64,000 nt of DNA from Parafrankia elaeagni (GTDB lineage Bacteria > Actinomycetota > Actinomycetes > Frankiales > Frankiaceae). Under the pieces are notes generated by a model that made no database searches, was not told where the DNA came from, and saw only the letters and a program-made list of their open reading frames with translations. The DNA is taken from positions 100 to 64,099 of the forward strand of contig NZ_KB893694.1 of the NCBI RefSeq assembly GCF_000374165.1, in the 5' to 3' direction. Made by a program: the position numbers and the translations under genes. Shown piece by piece: positions 1-11,744 of the stretch (positions are counted from its first letter, which is position 1; each line of letters opens with the position of its first letter).

Positions 1-2048
<2,048 letters not shown>

Positions 2049-2075
2049 GAGTAGTTGTTGCGCCACACTGTGACT

Positions 2076-3431
2076 ATGACTTCTTCGGGAAAGCTGGTGG
2101 TGGTAGGTCAGGGGTATGTCGGCCTCCCGCTTGCGATGCGGGCGGTCGAGAACGGATGGCAGGTGGTGGGCGTCGACGTCGACGCCCGGAGGGTCAAACG
2201 GCTGGCGGCCGGCGAGTCCTATGTCGAGGACATCCCGGATCGCCAGCTCCGCGCCGCGCTCGACTCCGGCCGGTACGAGGCAACGGCCGACTACGCCGCC
2301 GCGGCGGCCTTCGACGTCGCGGTGGTCACCGTGCCGACCCCGTTGCGGGAGGCCGCACCCGACCTCAGTTTCGTGATTGACGCCGCACGGAGCCTGGCGC
2401 CGCTGGTGACGCCCGGCGCGACAATTGTGCTGGAGTCGACCACCTACCCGGGCACGACGGAGGAGCTTTTCGGGCCGTTGCTGGAGGAGGGGTCCGGCCT
2501 GAGCGTCGGCAGCGACTTCCGGCTCGGATACTCGCCGGAACGCATTGATCCGGGAAATCGGACCTGGCGGCTGGACAACACGCCGAAAATCGTCTCCGGC
2601 GTGGACGCGCACTCGCTCGCGGCGGTCACGGCGTTCTACGACTCGCTGGTGGAGCGGACCGTTCCGGTCGCCTCGACCAGGACCGCGGAGCTCACCAAAC
2701 TGCTGGAGAACACCTTCCGGCACGTCAACATCGCCCTGGTTAACGAGCTCGCCATGTTCGCCCACGAGCTCGGCGTGGACGTCTGGGAAGCGATTGACGC
2801 GGCCTCGACCAAACCGTTCGGCTTCATGCCCTTCCGGCCGGGGCCCGGGGTGGGAGGGCACTGTCTGCCCATCGATCCGTCGTACCTGTCCTGGCGTGTC
2901 CGGTCCCGTCTCGGGCGCAGTTTCCGGTTTGTCGAACTGGCGAACGATATCAATGACCATATGCCGGACCATGTCGTGGGCAGGGTCACCGACATTCTCA
3001 ACCGGCAGGGCTGCGCCGTCCGCGGCAGCCGCGTTCTGCTGCTCGGCCTGGCCTACAAGAAGAACACCGGTGACTGCAGGGAGTCGCCGGCGACCAGGGT
3101 GGCTGCCCGGCTGGCTGATCTCGGCGCCGAGGTGCGCGCGGCCGATCCTCATGTCGACGCCGCGCATGTCCCGGGGCGGATCGCGCTTGTCGATGCCGAC
3201 GCCACCCAGACCGCCGCGGCCGACCTGGTGGTGGTGCTGGTCGACCATGATGCCTTCAGTCGGGAGATCGTGCTCCGCCACGCCGGAGCCGTCCTGGATA
3301 CCCGGTGCTGGCTGCGGGCGGAGTCGGCGCCGGAGCCGGCACTGGCTCCGACGTCAACACCGGCACCGGCCGGTGCCGGTGTTCCTCGGCAGCGTTCCCC
3401 TTCGGGGCCGGTGCTCGTCGAGTCCCTGTGA
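2076..3431 (+). CDS. wecC: Nucleotide-sugar dehydrogenase, probably UDP-ManNAc 6-dehydrogenase
   Basis: A 451-residue member of the UDP-glucose/UDP-ManNAc dehydrogenase family, oxidising C6 of a UDP-hexose to the uronate with two NAD+. The N-terminal Rossmann motif GQGYVGLP sits at residues 11-18; ESTTYPGTTEE, GYSPERIDPG, the helical core KLLENTFRHVNIALVNE and the catalytic cysteine in GGHCLPIDP (Cys263) follow, then a C-terminal NAD/UDP domain (LGLAYKKNTGDCRESP). Its place directly behind wecB argues for UDP-ManNAc as substrate, though UDP-glucose or UDP-GalNAc cannot be excluded from sequence alone. ATG 2076 is preferred; TTG 2055 in the same frame lies nearer a GAGAG purine run and is possible. 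A proline/alanine-rich tail of about 40 residues ends the protein. Confidence 0.88.
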   Translation: MTSSGKLVVVGQGYVGLPLAMRAVENGWQVVGVDVDARRVKRLAAGESYVEDIPDRQLRAALDSGRYEATADYAAAAAFDVAVVTVPTPLREAAPDLSFVIDAARSLAPLVTPGATIVLESTTYPGTTEELFGPLLEEGSGLSVGSDFRLGYSPERIDPGNRTWRLDNTPKIVSGVDAHSLAAVTAFYDSLVERTVPVASTRTAELTKLLENTFRHVNIALVNELAMFAHELGVDVWEAIDAASTKPFGFMPFRPGPGVGGHCLPIDPSYLSWRVRSRLGRSFRFVELANDINDHMPDHVVGRVTDILNRQGCAVRGSRVLLLGLAYKKNTGDCRESPATRVAARLADLGAEVRAADPHVDAAHVPGRIALVDADATQTAAADLVVVLVDHDAFSREIVLRHAGAVLDTRCWLRAESAPEPALAPTSTPAPAGAGVPRQRSPSGPVLVESL

Positions 3432-3669
3432 CCGCGGTGGTCGGCGACGCCCCGCCTTTCCGTTCAACCTCCCCAGTGTCCTGACTCTATGTAGTAGAAC
3501 TCTCTCTGTGTGTTGGAGAAGGTTGCCGGATGTCTGACTGGGAAGCTCAAGGTCTGGTGGCGCGCACGTGTGGTAAACGACTCGGCGGCAGACCGGCAGG
3601 TGGCATGCGAATGGGTGGCAGGGGCACGGCAGCGGGCCGGCGCAGGAACTCGACCGGCCTGGTCGACCG

Positions 3670-4989
3670 GTGACGGCCGGACACACGGTGGGCGGCGAGC
3701 AGGCCGCCGGACCGGCCGTCACCGACAGCCCCGGGCTCGGCCCGGCCGCCGGGGACCCCGGCAGGGTCGACCGTTCCCGAGGGACGGAGAGCCGCCGGGA
3801 GTCGGCGGCGACAGCCCCGGCCCGGCCCGGCCGCACCAGCCCGGTGACGGTACTCGAAGTGCTCCCGCGGATGGACCGGGCGGGGGAGACGATCCGCGCG
3901 GTCAACCTTCTCCGCAGGCTGGACCCGGCGGAGTACCGGCTGCTGTTCTGCGTCACCTCCGCCCACCACGGCTCGATGGACGAGGAGATCCGGGCGCTCG
4001 GCGGCGAGGTCTACCACTGCCCCGCCGGCCCGCGGTTCCCACTCGCCTTTCACCGGCTGCTGCGTGAGGTCCGGCCGGACCTCGTCCATGCGGGCGTGGG
4101 GGTGTTCTCCGGAGTTGTGCTGGCGGTGGCCCGGGCGGCCGGGGTGCGGCGCCGGGTCGCGCACTTCTTCACCACCACCGACCAGCGCGGTGACACCGTG
4201 GGCGGGCGCCTGCGGCGTACCGCCGGGCGGGTGTTGCTCGACGCCTTCGCCACCGACCTGCTCGCGGTCAGCGAGGCGGCCATGCGCGGCCAGTGGCGCG
4301 AGAGCTGGCGCCTGGACCCGCGGTGCCGCGTCATCTACAACGGCGTCGAGCTCGAGCCGTTCGGCGTGGCCATCGCGGGCCAGCGCCCCCTGCCCTCCCT
4401 CCCCGACCTGGACGACTTCGGGGACGTCGTGACGCAGCCGCTGACCGTCCTGCACATCGCCCGTCCCGACCCGGTCAAGAACCGGTCCCGCGCGGTCGAG
4501 ATCGTCGCGGCGATGTGCACCCGCGGTTTCGACGCCCGGCTGCGGGTCGTCGGGCGGCAGTCCGAGGAGGAGACCGAGGGGCTGCTGACGCTCGCCCGCG
4601 GGCTGGGAGTATCCGACCGTGTCGAGTTCCTCGGGGAGCGCGGCGACGTACCGAAGCTCCTGGTCAACTCGTCGCTGCTGCTGGTGACCTCGCTGCGCGA
4701 GGGGCTGCCGAGCGTGGTGCTCGAGGCCTGCGCCGTCGGCACCCCGGTGCTGTCGTCCGACCTCCCGGGCGTGGCGGAGATCGCCCGGGTGCTGCCCGGG
4801 ATCACCATGCTGCCCCTGAGCACCCCGAACGAGATCTGGGCCAGCACCGCGGCCGATCTCGCCATCGTGCCGCCCACCCTGGACGAGCGTCGGGAGGCGA
4901 TGCGCCGGCTGCGGCGCTCGCCGTTCACCATGGAGAACTGGCAGCGCGACATCACCGCCGTCTGGTCGGAGCCGCAGTCGCGGCCGTAG
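3670..4989 (+). CDS. GT4-family glycosyltransferase
   Basis: A cytoplasmic, retaining GT-B glycosyltransferase of 439 residues that probably adds a sugar to a lipid-linked polysaccharide intermediate. After a low-complexity lead of about 55 residues the GT4 N-domain starts at VTVLEVLPRMDRAGE; RPDLVHAGVGVFSG and VIYNGVEL mark the domain border, and the C-domain shows LHIARPDPVKN, LRVVGRQSEE and the donor-site region SLREGLPSVVLEACAVGTPVLSSD with the conserved E-x7-E spacing (Glu of REGLPS and Glu of LEACA). Donor and acceptor cannot be read from the sequence. It lies 238 bp behind the dehydrogenase gene; that gap contains a less GC-rich patch around 3480-3520 that could hold its promoter. GTG 3670 is the first start in frame, but the true start may be further in. 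Confidence 0.85.
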   Translation: MTAGHTVGGEQAAGPAVTDSPGLGPAAGDPGRVDRSRGTESRRESAATAPARPGRTSPVTVLEVLPRMDRAGETIRAVNLLRRLDPAEYRLLFCVTSAHHGSMDEEIRALGGEVYHCPAGPRFPLAFHRLLREVRPDLVHAGVGVFSGVVLAVARAAGVRRRVAHFFTTTDQRGDTVGGRLRRTAGRVLLDAFATDLLAVSEAAMRGQWRESWRLDPRCRVIYNGVELEPFGVAIAGQRPLPSLPDLDDFGDVVTQPLTVLHIARPDPVKNRSRAVEIVAAMCTRGFDARLRVVGRQSEEETEGLLTLARGLGVSDRVEFLGERGDVPKLLVNSSLLLVTSLREGLPSVVLEACAVGTPVLSSDLPGVAEIARVLPGITMLPLSTPNEIWASTAADLAIVPPTLDERREAMRRLRRSPFTMENWQRDITAVWSEPQSRP

Positions 4990-5461
4990 CCGAGCGGTAG
5001 CGGCGGCCGTCCGACGGTCGTAGCGTGGCCGACGGGGACCGACGGTCAGGTCTGTCCCACCCGTCCAAGGTGGACCCGGCCGGGGTGGGACATCCCACCT
5101 TGTGCCGGGGTGCGTTCGGGGCGTGCCGGCAGGATGCCGAACGTCCCGTGCTGCCCGGCCGGTGGGCATGAGGTGCACGTCCGGACGGACCACCTGATAT
5201 TTTTAGCGTTGCTAACTAAATGGTGACGCGGATGGCCGGGACCGTTTGCCGGTGTCCGGGAGGCGATGGTCACACTCCTGGCGGCCCTTGCTCGAGAGCT
5301 ACCAGCCGCTCTGGCCGTCGCCGTCACCCCTGGGAGTGCCAGGATGGGGCGAGAGGTGGTCGACCGTGACGAACTCAGGGTCGGGCATCTGTGATCGCTG
5401 CTGGTGTCGAACCTCCCCGCCGACGAGAGGTGGGTGAGGTGACGAGGAGGAGACGAAGGCC
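4990..5461. other. Gene-free upstream region of the aconitase gene
   Basis: About 470 bp with no coding sequence I can support on either strand. It holds an AT-rich palindrome at 5202-5220 and a strong purine-rich ribosome site (GAGGAGGAGACGAAGG) immediately before the aconitase start, so it is read here as a regulatory leader and promoter region. Confidence 0.55.
5202..5220. promoter_or_regulatory. AT-rich palindrome upstream of acn, candidate operator
   Basis: TTAGC, three bases, GCTAA form perfect arms at 5203-5215, and TTTAG/CTAAA form a wider pair at 5202-5206 and 5216-5220. The patch from about 5196 to 5222 is strikingly AT-rich inside GC-rich DNA and lies about 240 bp before the aconitase start. 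A dimeric repressor site is the simplest reading; the protein is not identified and no regulator gene is adjacent. Confidence 0.4.
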
Positions 5462-8245
<2,784 letters not shown>

Positions 8246-8261
8246 GTCGCGTGCCGGGTGT

Positions 8262-8295
8262 GGCCCGGGGAGGCCCGATCAGGCCTCCCCGGGCC
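8262..8295. terminator. Perfect 14-bp hairpin between convergent genes
   Basis: Arms at 8262-8275 and 8282-8295 (GGCCCGGGGAGGCC and its exact complement) enclose a six-base loop CGATCA. It lies just past the acnA stop and 64 bp from the end of the opposing gene. No T-tract follows on either strand, so it is a GC-rich actinomycete-type terminator or RNA 3'-end stabiliser, likely serving both directions. Confidence 0.75.
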
Positions 8296-8359
8296 CACTC
8301 CGGCGCACCCGGGCAGCGGCGTCGTCCGGCGTCCGTGCCCGGGCCGGCCGGGAGTGACG

Positions 8360-8701
8360 TCAGCGCCGGCCGATGCCGCGGCCGCGTGGGCGGGCGTCCA
8401 GCATCCTCGGCTCGCCACCTCTGGGCACGGCCCGGCGGGAATCGACCAGCCTGCGCAGGTAGAACAGCGCCCCGAGGATCACCGCCACGTCGTCGACCAG
8501 CCCGACCGGCCCCAGCGGGAACTCGGGGACGGCGTCGACCGGCGAGACCACGTAGACCAGGCTGGTGATCGCCGCGGCCACCCCCTGGATCGGCATCCGG
8601 TAGCGCCGCAGCAGGTAGACGGTGCCGACGACCAGCACCACTCCCACCACCGCGATCACCCCGAGGATGACCACGAGCGTCGTGCCGAGACCGTCGCTCA
8701 T
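8360..8701 (-). CDS. DUF1232 (YkvA-type) small membrane protein
   Basis: A 113-residue protein with an N-terminal transmembrane helix (about residues 7-30, LVVILGVIAVVGVVLVVG) and a DUF1232 signature, YVVSPVDAVPE...VGLVDDVAVILGAL, in which the paired P-D and D-D acidic residues are kept. The biochemical role of the family is not established. Start ATG 8701 gives a normal family length; the frame continues upstream but only as Arg/Pro-rich sequence. The start codon lies on the edge of a 14-bp direct repeat, and no clear ribosome site is seen, so the start is moderately certain. It converges on acnA and diverges from the toxin-antitoxin pair. Confidence 0.8.
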   Translation of the reverse strand: MSDGLGTTLVVILGVIAVVGVVLVVGTVYLLRRYRMPIQGVAAAITSLVYVVSPVDAVPEFPLGPVGLVDDVAVILGALFYLRRLVDSRRAVPRGGEPRMLDARPRGRGIGRR

Positions 8702-8729
8702 CGACGTGCCGCGGCTCGACGTGCCGCGG
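8701..8729. repeat. Two 14-bp direct repeats at the DUF1232 start
   Basis: TCGACGTGCCGCGG occurs at 8701-8714 and again at 8716-8729, in the divergent spacer between the DUF1232 gene and the antitoxin gene. The first copy overlaps the start codon. The roughly 300-bp spacer otherwise shows nothing recognisable. Confidence 0.7.
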
Positions 8730-8997
8730 GGCCGCGCCCGCGCTCCATGCGGCGCCCGGCGGGCCCGAACAGGCCCGGCCGCCGCCGTGTCCCTGGCTGG
8801 TAGGCCATCGTGATGCTCACCGTTCCTCCGTTGGAAGGGGAAGAGTGGGGGATGAGGGTGATCCAGGAGATGCCCGCCAGCACGCAGGTTCGAACATCCG
8901 CGGCGCCCCGATCGGATCTCCCGCCCACCTTCCGGCCGTGCCGGCGCGGAGGAGACCCGACGTCGCATCTCGTGGACGGAAACGGCAGACTGCCAGT

Positions 8998-9291
8998 ATG
9001 AGCTCCGCCGCGGACGAGAACATCACGGTCAGCCTGCCCGAGGAGGACGCGGAGATCATCCGTTCCGCCGCGGAGGCCGAGGGCCTGAGCCTGAGCATGT
9101 TCGCGGCCGAGAGTATGCGACGCCACGCCCGCGACGTGCTGGCCGACCGCCGCCTGTTCCGCGTCTCCGACTCCGCCTGGGCGGAGCTGGAGGCCATGCT
9201 GCAGACACCCCCGGCTGACAACCCGCGGCTGCGCCGGCTCCTCGACGAGGAACCCGGCAAGGAGCAGCCTCCCGGCCCGCAGGACGCCTAG
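8998..9291 (+). CDS. TacA-type (DUF1778) antitoxin
   Basis: A 97-residue protein whose N-terminus (NITVSLPEEDAEIIRSAAEA, then EGLSLSMFAAESMRRHAR) has the ribbon-helix-helix pattern of DUF1778 antitoxins. The C-terminal part, FRVSDSAWAELEAML with PPADNPRLRRLLDEE, matches the toxin-neutralising segment of the TacA family. It should bind its own promoter and wrap the acetyltransferase encoded next. ATG 8998 begins the family-like region; the frame is open further upstream but without homology. It is separated from the toxin gene by 121 bp, wider than the overlap or short gap usual for such pairs. Confidence 0.85.
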   Translation: MSSAADENITVSLPEEDAEIIRSAAEAEGLSLSMFAAESMRRHARDVLADRRLFRVSDSAWAELEAMLQTPPADNPRLRRLLDEEPGKEQPPGPQDA

Positions 9292-9381
9292 GACCGTCAG
9301 CGGTACCCGCTCACGCCTGGCGCCTGCTCCCGCGCCGCGCGCCGATACCGGTGCCGTGAGCGGCCAGCTCCACCACCATCT

Positions 9382-9411
9382 GATCGGCCATGGCTGAAGG
9401 GGGAACCGATC
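9382..9411 (+). promoter_or_regulatory. Hairpin presenting the toxin ribosome site in its loop
   Basis: GATCGG at 9382-9387 pairs with CCGATC at 9406-9411, one base before the GTG start at 9413. The Shine-Dalgarno run AAGGGGG (9397-9403) lies in the loop. The short stem could tune toxin translation; this is inference from sequence only. Confidence 0.35.
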
Positions 9412-9412
9412 C

Positions 9413-9910
9413 GTGTCGCTCACGAAACCGTCGGCTCTGACGGAGAGTCACGACACGGTCGCGTTTGGCTGCGGCGATCCTGCTGTGGACAGCTGGCTGC
9501 GCCACCATGCGAAGGATCACCAGCAGGAACGGATCACCAACACCTTCGTGATCCTCGACGGGTCCACCATCGCCGGCTTCTACTGCCTGGCCACCGGGGC
9601 CATCGAACGAGTCTCGACGCCCTCCCGGTGGCGCTCACGCCGCCCTGCCGACCCCGTGCCGCTCATGCTGCTCGGCCGGCTCGCAGTGGACGTCCGTCAC
9701 CAGGGCCGGGGCGTCGGCGCCCGGCTCGTCCGCGACGCCACGATGCGGGCGCTCACAGTGCGGCGCATGGTGGGCACGCCGCTGCTCGGCGCGCACGCCG
9801 TTGCACCCGCGGGCCAGGCCTTCTACCGGCACTTCGGTTTCAGACCCAGCGCCGTGGATCCCTGGCTCACCCTGCTGCCGCTGCAGAACGCCGCCGGCCC
9901 GCCGGCCTGA
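9413..9910 (+). CDS. TacT-type GNAT acetyltransferase toxin
   Basis: A 165-residue GNAT-fold protein of the class paired with DUF1778 antitoxins; characterised members acetylate the amino group of charged tRNAs and stop translation. Family marks are the FGCGDPAVDSWLRHHA opening, ITNTFVILDG, the acetyl-CoA loop LAVDVRHQGRGVGARLV with the R/Q-x-x-G-x-G/A motif, and YRHFGFRP near the end, which supplies the conserved tyrosine. GTG 9413 follows AAGGGGG at a distance of nine bases. Gene order antitoxin-toxin and the matching families make the pair convincing, though the 121-bp gap is unusual. The specific tRNA target cannot be read from sequence. Confidence 0.87.
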   Translation: MSLTKPSALTESHDTVAFGCGDPAVDSWLRHHAKDHQQERITNTFVILDGSTIAGFYCLATGAIERVSTPSRWRSRRPADPVPLMLLGRLAVDVRHQGRGVGARLVRDATMRALTVRRMVGTPLLGAHAVAPAGQAFYRHFGFRPSAVDPWLTLLPLQNAAGPPA

Positions 9911-10479
9911 CCGCGTCGGTCACCGGCTCCGGGGAGGGCTCGGGCCCACCGGTGACGACAGGACCGTCCACCGGTGACAGGTCAGGCCCGCTCGTTCGCC
10001 TGTAGACACATTCTCCGATGCTCCTGCTCGGGCCCCGGCGCGGCTATTGGCACGCCCGGCCCGGACGAAAAGGTGTGCGCGCTTCGTGGGCGCCCGATAG
10101 TGGATTTCCGTCGGAGCTTTTCCGTCCGGTTTCCGTGAGCGATATGCGCTTACCCGGGTCCGGGGTTAGACGGTTCTTTGGTGCCACTTCTGCCAAGTTT
10201 CCGTGGGTGGCTTTCCCGGCGGGTGGCTGGATTTTCCGCCGAGATGTCGGGTCCGGGTCGTGCGTCTTGACCTTAAAGCTGGTTTCCCACAGAAAACTAG
10301 GCGTCGCGTGTGGCTGGGGCGTATCGGGTCGGGGTGTTCTCGTGTCCGTCGGAATACTGCTGAAAGGGCGCTGGAGGAGCCCTGGGACACGCCTGTTTCG
10401 TCCTGCGATCGAGACGGCTCAGGACGGCTATGTTGTCCCCGAGTAGCTGAGGAAAATGATCGCCCTGAAAGGTTGAAGA
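9911..10479 (+). other. Long gene-free leader of the repeat protein gene
   Basis: About 570 bp without a convincing gene; a frame at 10018-10446 is open but has no recognisable protein character. Base composition falls from roughly 10080 onward, with runs of T and A rare elsewhere here. TTGACC at about 10267 resembles a -35 box but no good -10 box follows at the right distance. AAAGG precedes the ATG at 10480 by seven to eight bases. I looked for known riboswitch cores and did not recognise one. Confidence 0.5.
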
Positions 10480-11394
10480 ATGACAAACAAGATGGGACGG
10501 CGTACTGCTGTTCTGGCCACCTCGGGGATGGTTTCTGTCGCGGTGGTGCTGGGGGCGGGTGCGGGCGTTGCGCAGGCTGCGCCCCAGGGCGCTGTGGCGG
10601 GAGTGCACAAACCGGAAGTGAAGAAGGACAGCATATCGATAAGCTACGAGCGCGTCCTGTGGTTCGACAACAAGGACAAGAAGGAGCACCCGAAGGAGAA
10701 GGAGTGGCCGTGGTACGACGAGGCGGCCGCCGGTCAGGGCGGTTATGACGACCCGGCCCTCGGCCAAGGGCCGGCCGATCTGGAGGAGCCGGATGCCTTC
10801 GTGGACTCGGTGCTCGACTCCGGCCTCGCTCCCGGCATCGGTGAGCCCTCCGCGGACCCGGACCCGAGCGCCACCTACGGCCCGCGGGACGATTACAAGA
10901 AGAAGTACAGCGAGATCTCGAAGCGCAAGGACGCCATCAGCTACGAGCGCGTCCTCTGGTTCGCGGATAAGGACAAGAAGGAGCACCCGAAGAAGGAATG
11001 GCCCAAGCACGAGAAGGACTACGACGAGGAGGACTACGACGAGAGGGACGGCTGGTCAGAGTTTGACGACGATTCCCTCGGCTACCCGGTCGACGCGGAG
11101 GACTCCGGTGCTGGCCTCGGTCCGGCTGCGGTCGAACCTGTCGCGGTCGAGCCGGCTGCCAGCGAGCTCGCTGCCTACGGCCCCGCCGCGTACAGCCCCG
11201 CCGCCTACGAGCCGGTCGCGTACAAGCCGGGCTACGACAAGCACGTGAACCTGCTGAAGAAGAAGATCAGGATCACCATCGAGCGGATTCTCTGGTTCGA
11301 CTCCAAGAAGAAGCACGACAGGCACGACTCCAACCCGTGGAGCGGCCAGCAGTACCCGTACCTGCCTGAGCAGACGTCGACGCCGCTGATCTAG
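10480..11394 (+). CDS. Secreted protein with three (Y/I)ER(V/I)LWF repeats, function unknown
   Basis: I do not recognise this 304-residue protein. It has a clear Sec signal peptide: MTNKMGRR, a hydrophobic stretch to about residue 30, and a likely signal peptidase I cut at AQA/AP after residue 33; no lipobox or sorting motif is present. The mature part carries a motif three times: ISYERVLWFDNKDKKEHPK near residues 54-72, ISYERVLWFADKDKKEHPK near 153-171, and a diverged TIERILWFDSKKKHD near 266-280. Each is followed by a Lys/Glu/His-rich charged segment and a W-P. Between copies lie acidic linkers and, at about 205-245, a run of AAY-x-P units. Copies one and two are nearly identical in DNA, so the duplication is recent. 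It stands alone behind a long leader and before a terminator. A structural or adhesive cell-surface role is only a guess. Confidence 0.8.
   Translation: MTNKMGRRTAVLATSGMVSVAVVLGAGAGVAQAAPQGAVAGVHKPEVKKDSISISYERVLWFDNKDKKEHPKEKEWPWYDEAAAGQGGYDDPALGQGPADLEEPDAFVDSVLDSGLAPGIGEPSADPDPSATYGPRDDYKKKYSEISKRKDAISYERVLWFADKDKKEHPKKEWPKHEKDYDEEDYDERDGWSEFDDDSLGYPVDAEDSGAGLGPAAVEPVAVEPAASELAAYGPAAYSPAAYEPVAYKPGYDKHVNLLKKKIRITIERILWFDSKKKHDRHDSNPWSGQQYPYLPEQTSTPLI
10642..11340 (+). repeat. Internal DNA repeats of the WF-repeat gene
   Basis: Copy 1 at 10642-10709 and copy 2 at 10939-11003 are nearly identical over about 65 bp, differing by a few substitutions and one codon. A third, strongly diverged copy lies at about 11275-11340. 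Spacing is about 300 and 335 bp. Confidence 0.8.
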
Positions 11395-11415
11395 CAGCTG
11401 ATCTAGCAGCTGAAC

Positions 11416-11438
11416 AGCCGGTTGGGAACACCGGCTTT
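11416..11438 (+). terminator. Intrinsic-type terminator of the WF-repeat gene
   Basis: AGCCGGT at 11416-11422 pairs perfectly with ACCGGCT at 11430-11436 across a seven-base loop, and the stem runs into a short TTT. This is the only hairpin in the window with even a brief T-run. Confidence 0.75.
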
Positions 11439-11457
11439 CGCGGCGCGAGCGCAAACG

Positions 11458-11483
11458 GGCGCCGCCCTGACCCAGGCGGCGCC
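11458..11483. terminator. Second GC hairpin in the convergent gap
   Basis: GGCGCCGCC at 11458-11466 pairs perfectly with GGCGGCGCC at 11475-11483 around an eight-base loop. No T-tract follows. It may back up termination from either side. Confidence 0.55.
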
Positions 11484-11744
11484 TGACTGTGCCACGCCCG
11501 TTCCAGGAATACCCCCTCGGGGGCGCCGGACGCAGCTGGGATCGGAACCTGTCCTGCCGGGTTACCGGCCTCGTGCGGCGGGGGCCATCTCGAACTCCGA
11601 GGCGCCGCTCCGAGTAGAACCGAGCCTGGCCGCGGCTGTGTGTCGATGGGGTCCGTGTACGGCACGCCGGCACGGGCGGTCGGGCTACCGGGCCCGCCGC
11701 CCACGCCGGGTACCGTCTCCGCTGCCAGGGGAAGCGCGAGGGCG

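Larger units (their letters stand above)
11395..11744. other. Convergent intergenic region with two hairpins
   Basis: Some 350 bp between the convergent WF-repeat and acyl-CoA dehydrogenase genes. A 12-bp unit (CAGCTGATCTAG) is repeated in tandem across the stop codon at about 11385-11408. Two hairpins at 11416-11438 and 11458-11483 follow. Beyond 11484 I see nothing coding. Confidence 0.6.

Noticed and set aside
8886-8899. GGTTCGAA-type T-loop sequence, possible tRNA
   Set aside because: No acceptor or anticodon stem can be folded around it.
10018-10446. 142-codon frame in the leader of the WF-repeat gene
   Set aside because: No ribosome site, biased composition and no homology I can recognise; more likely leader sequence.
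9911-10479. Cyclic di-AMP or other riboswitch before a secreted protein gene
   Set aside because: Long leader is suggestive but I could not find the conserved core segments of any riboswitch I know.
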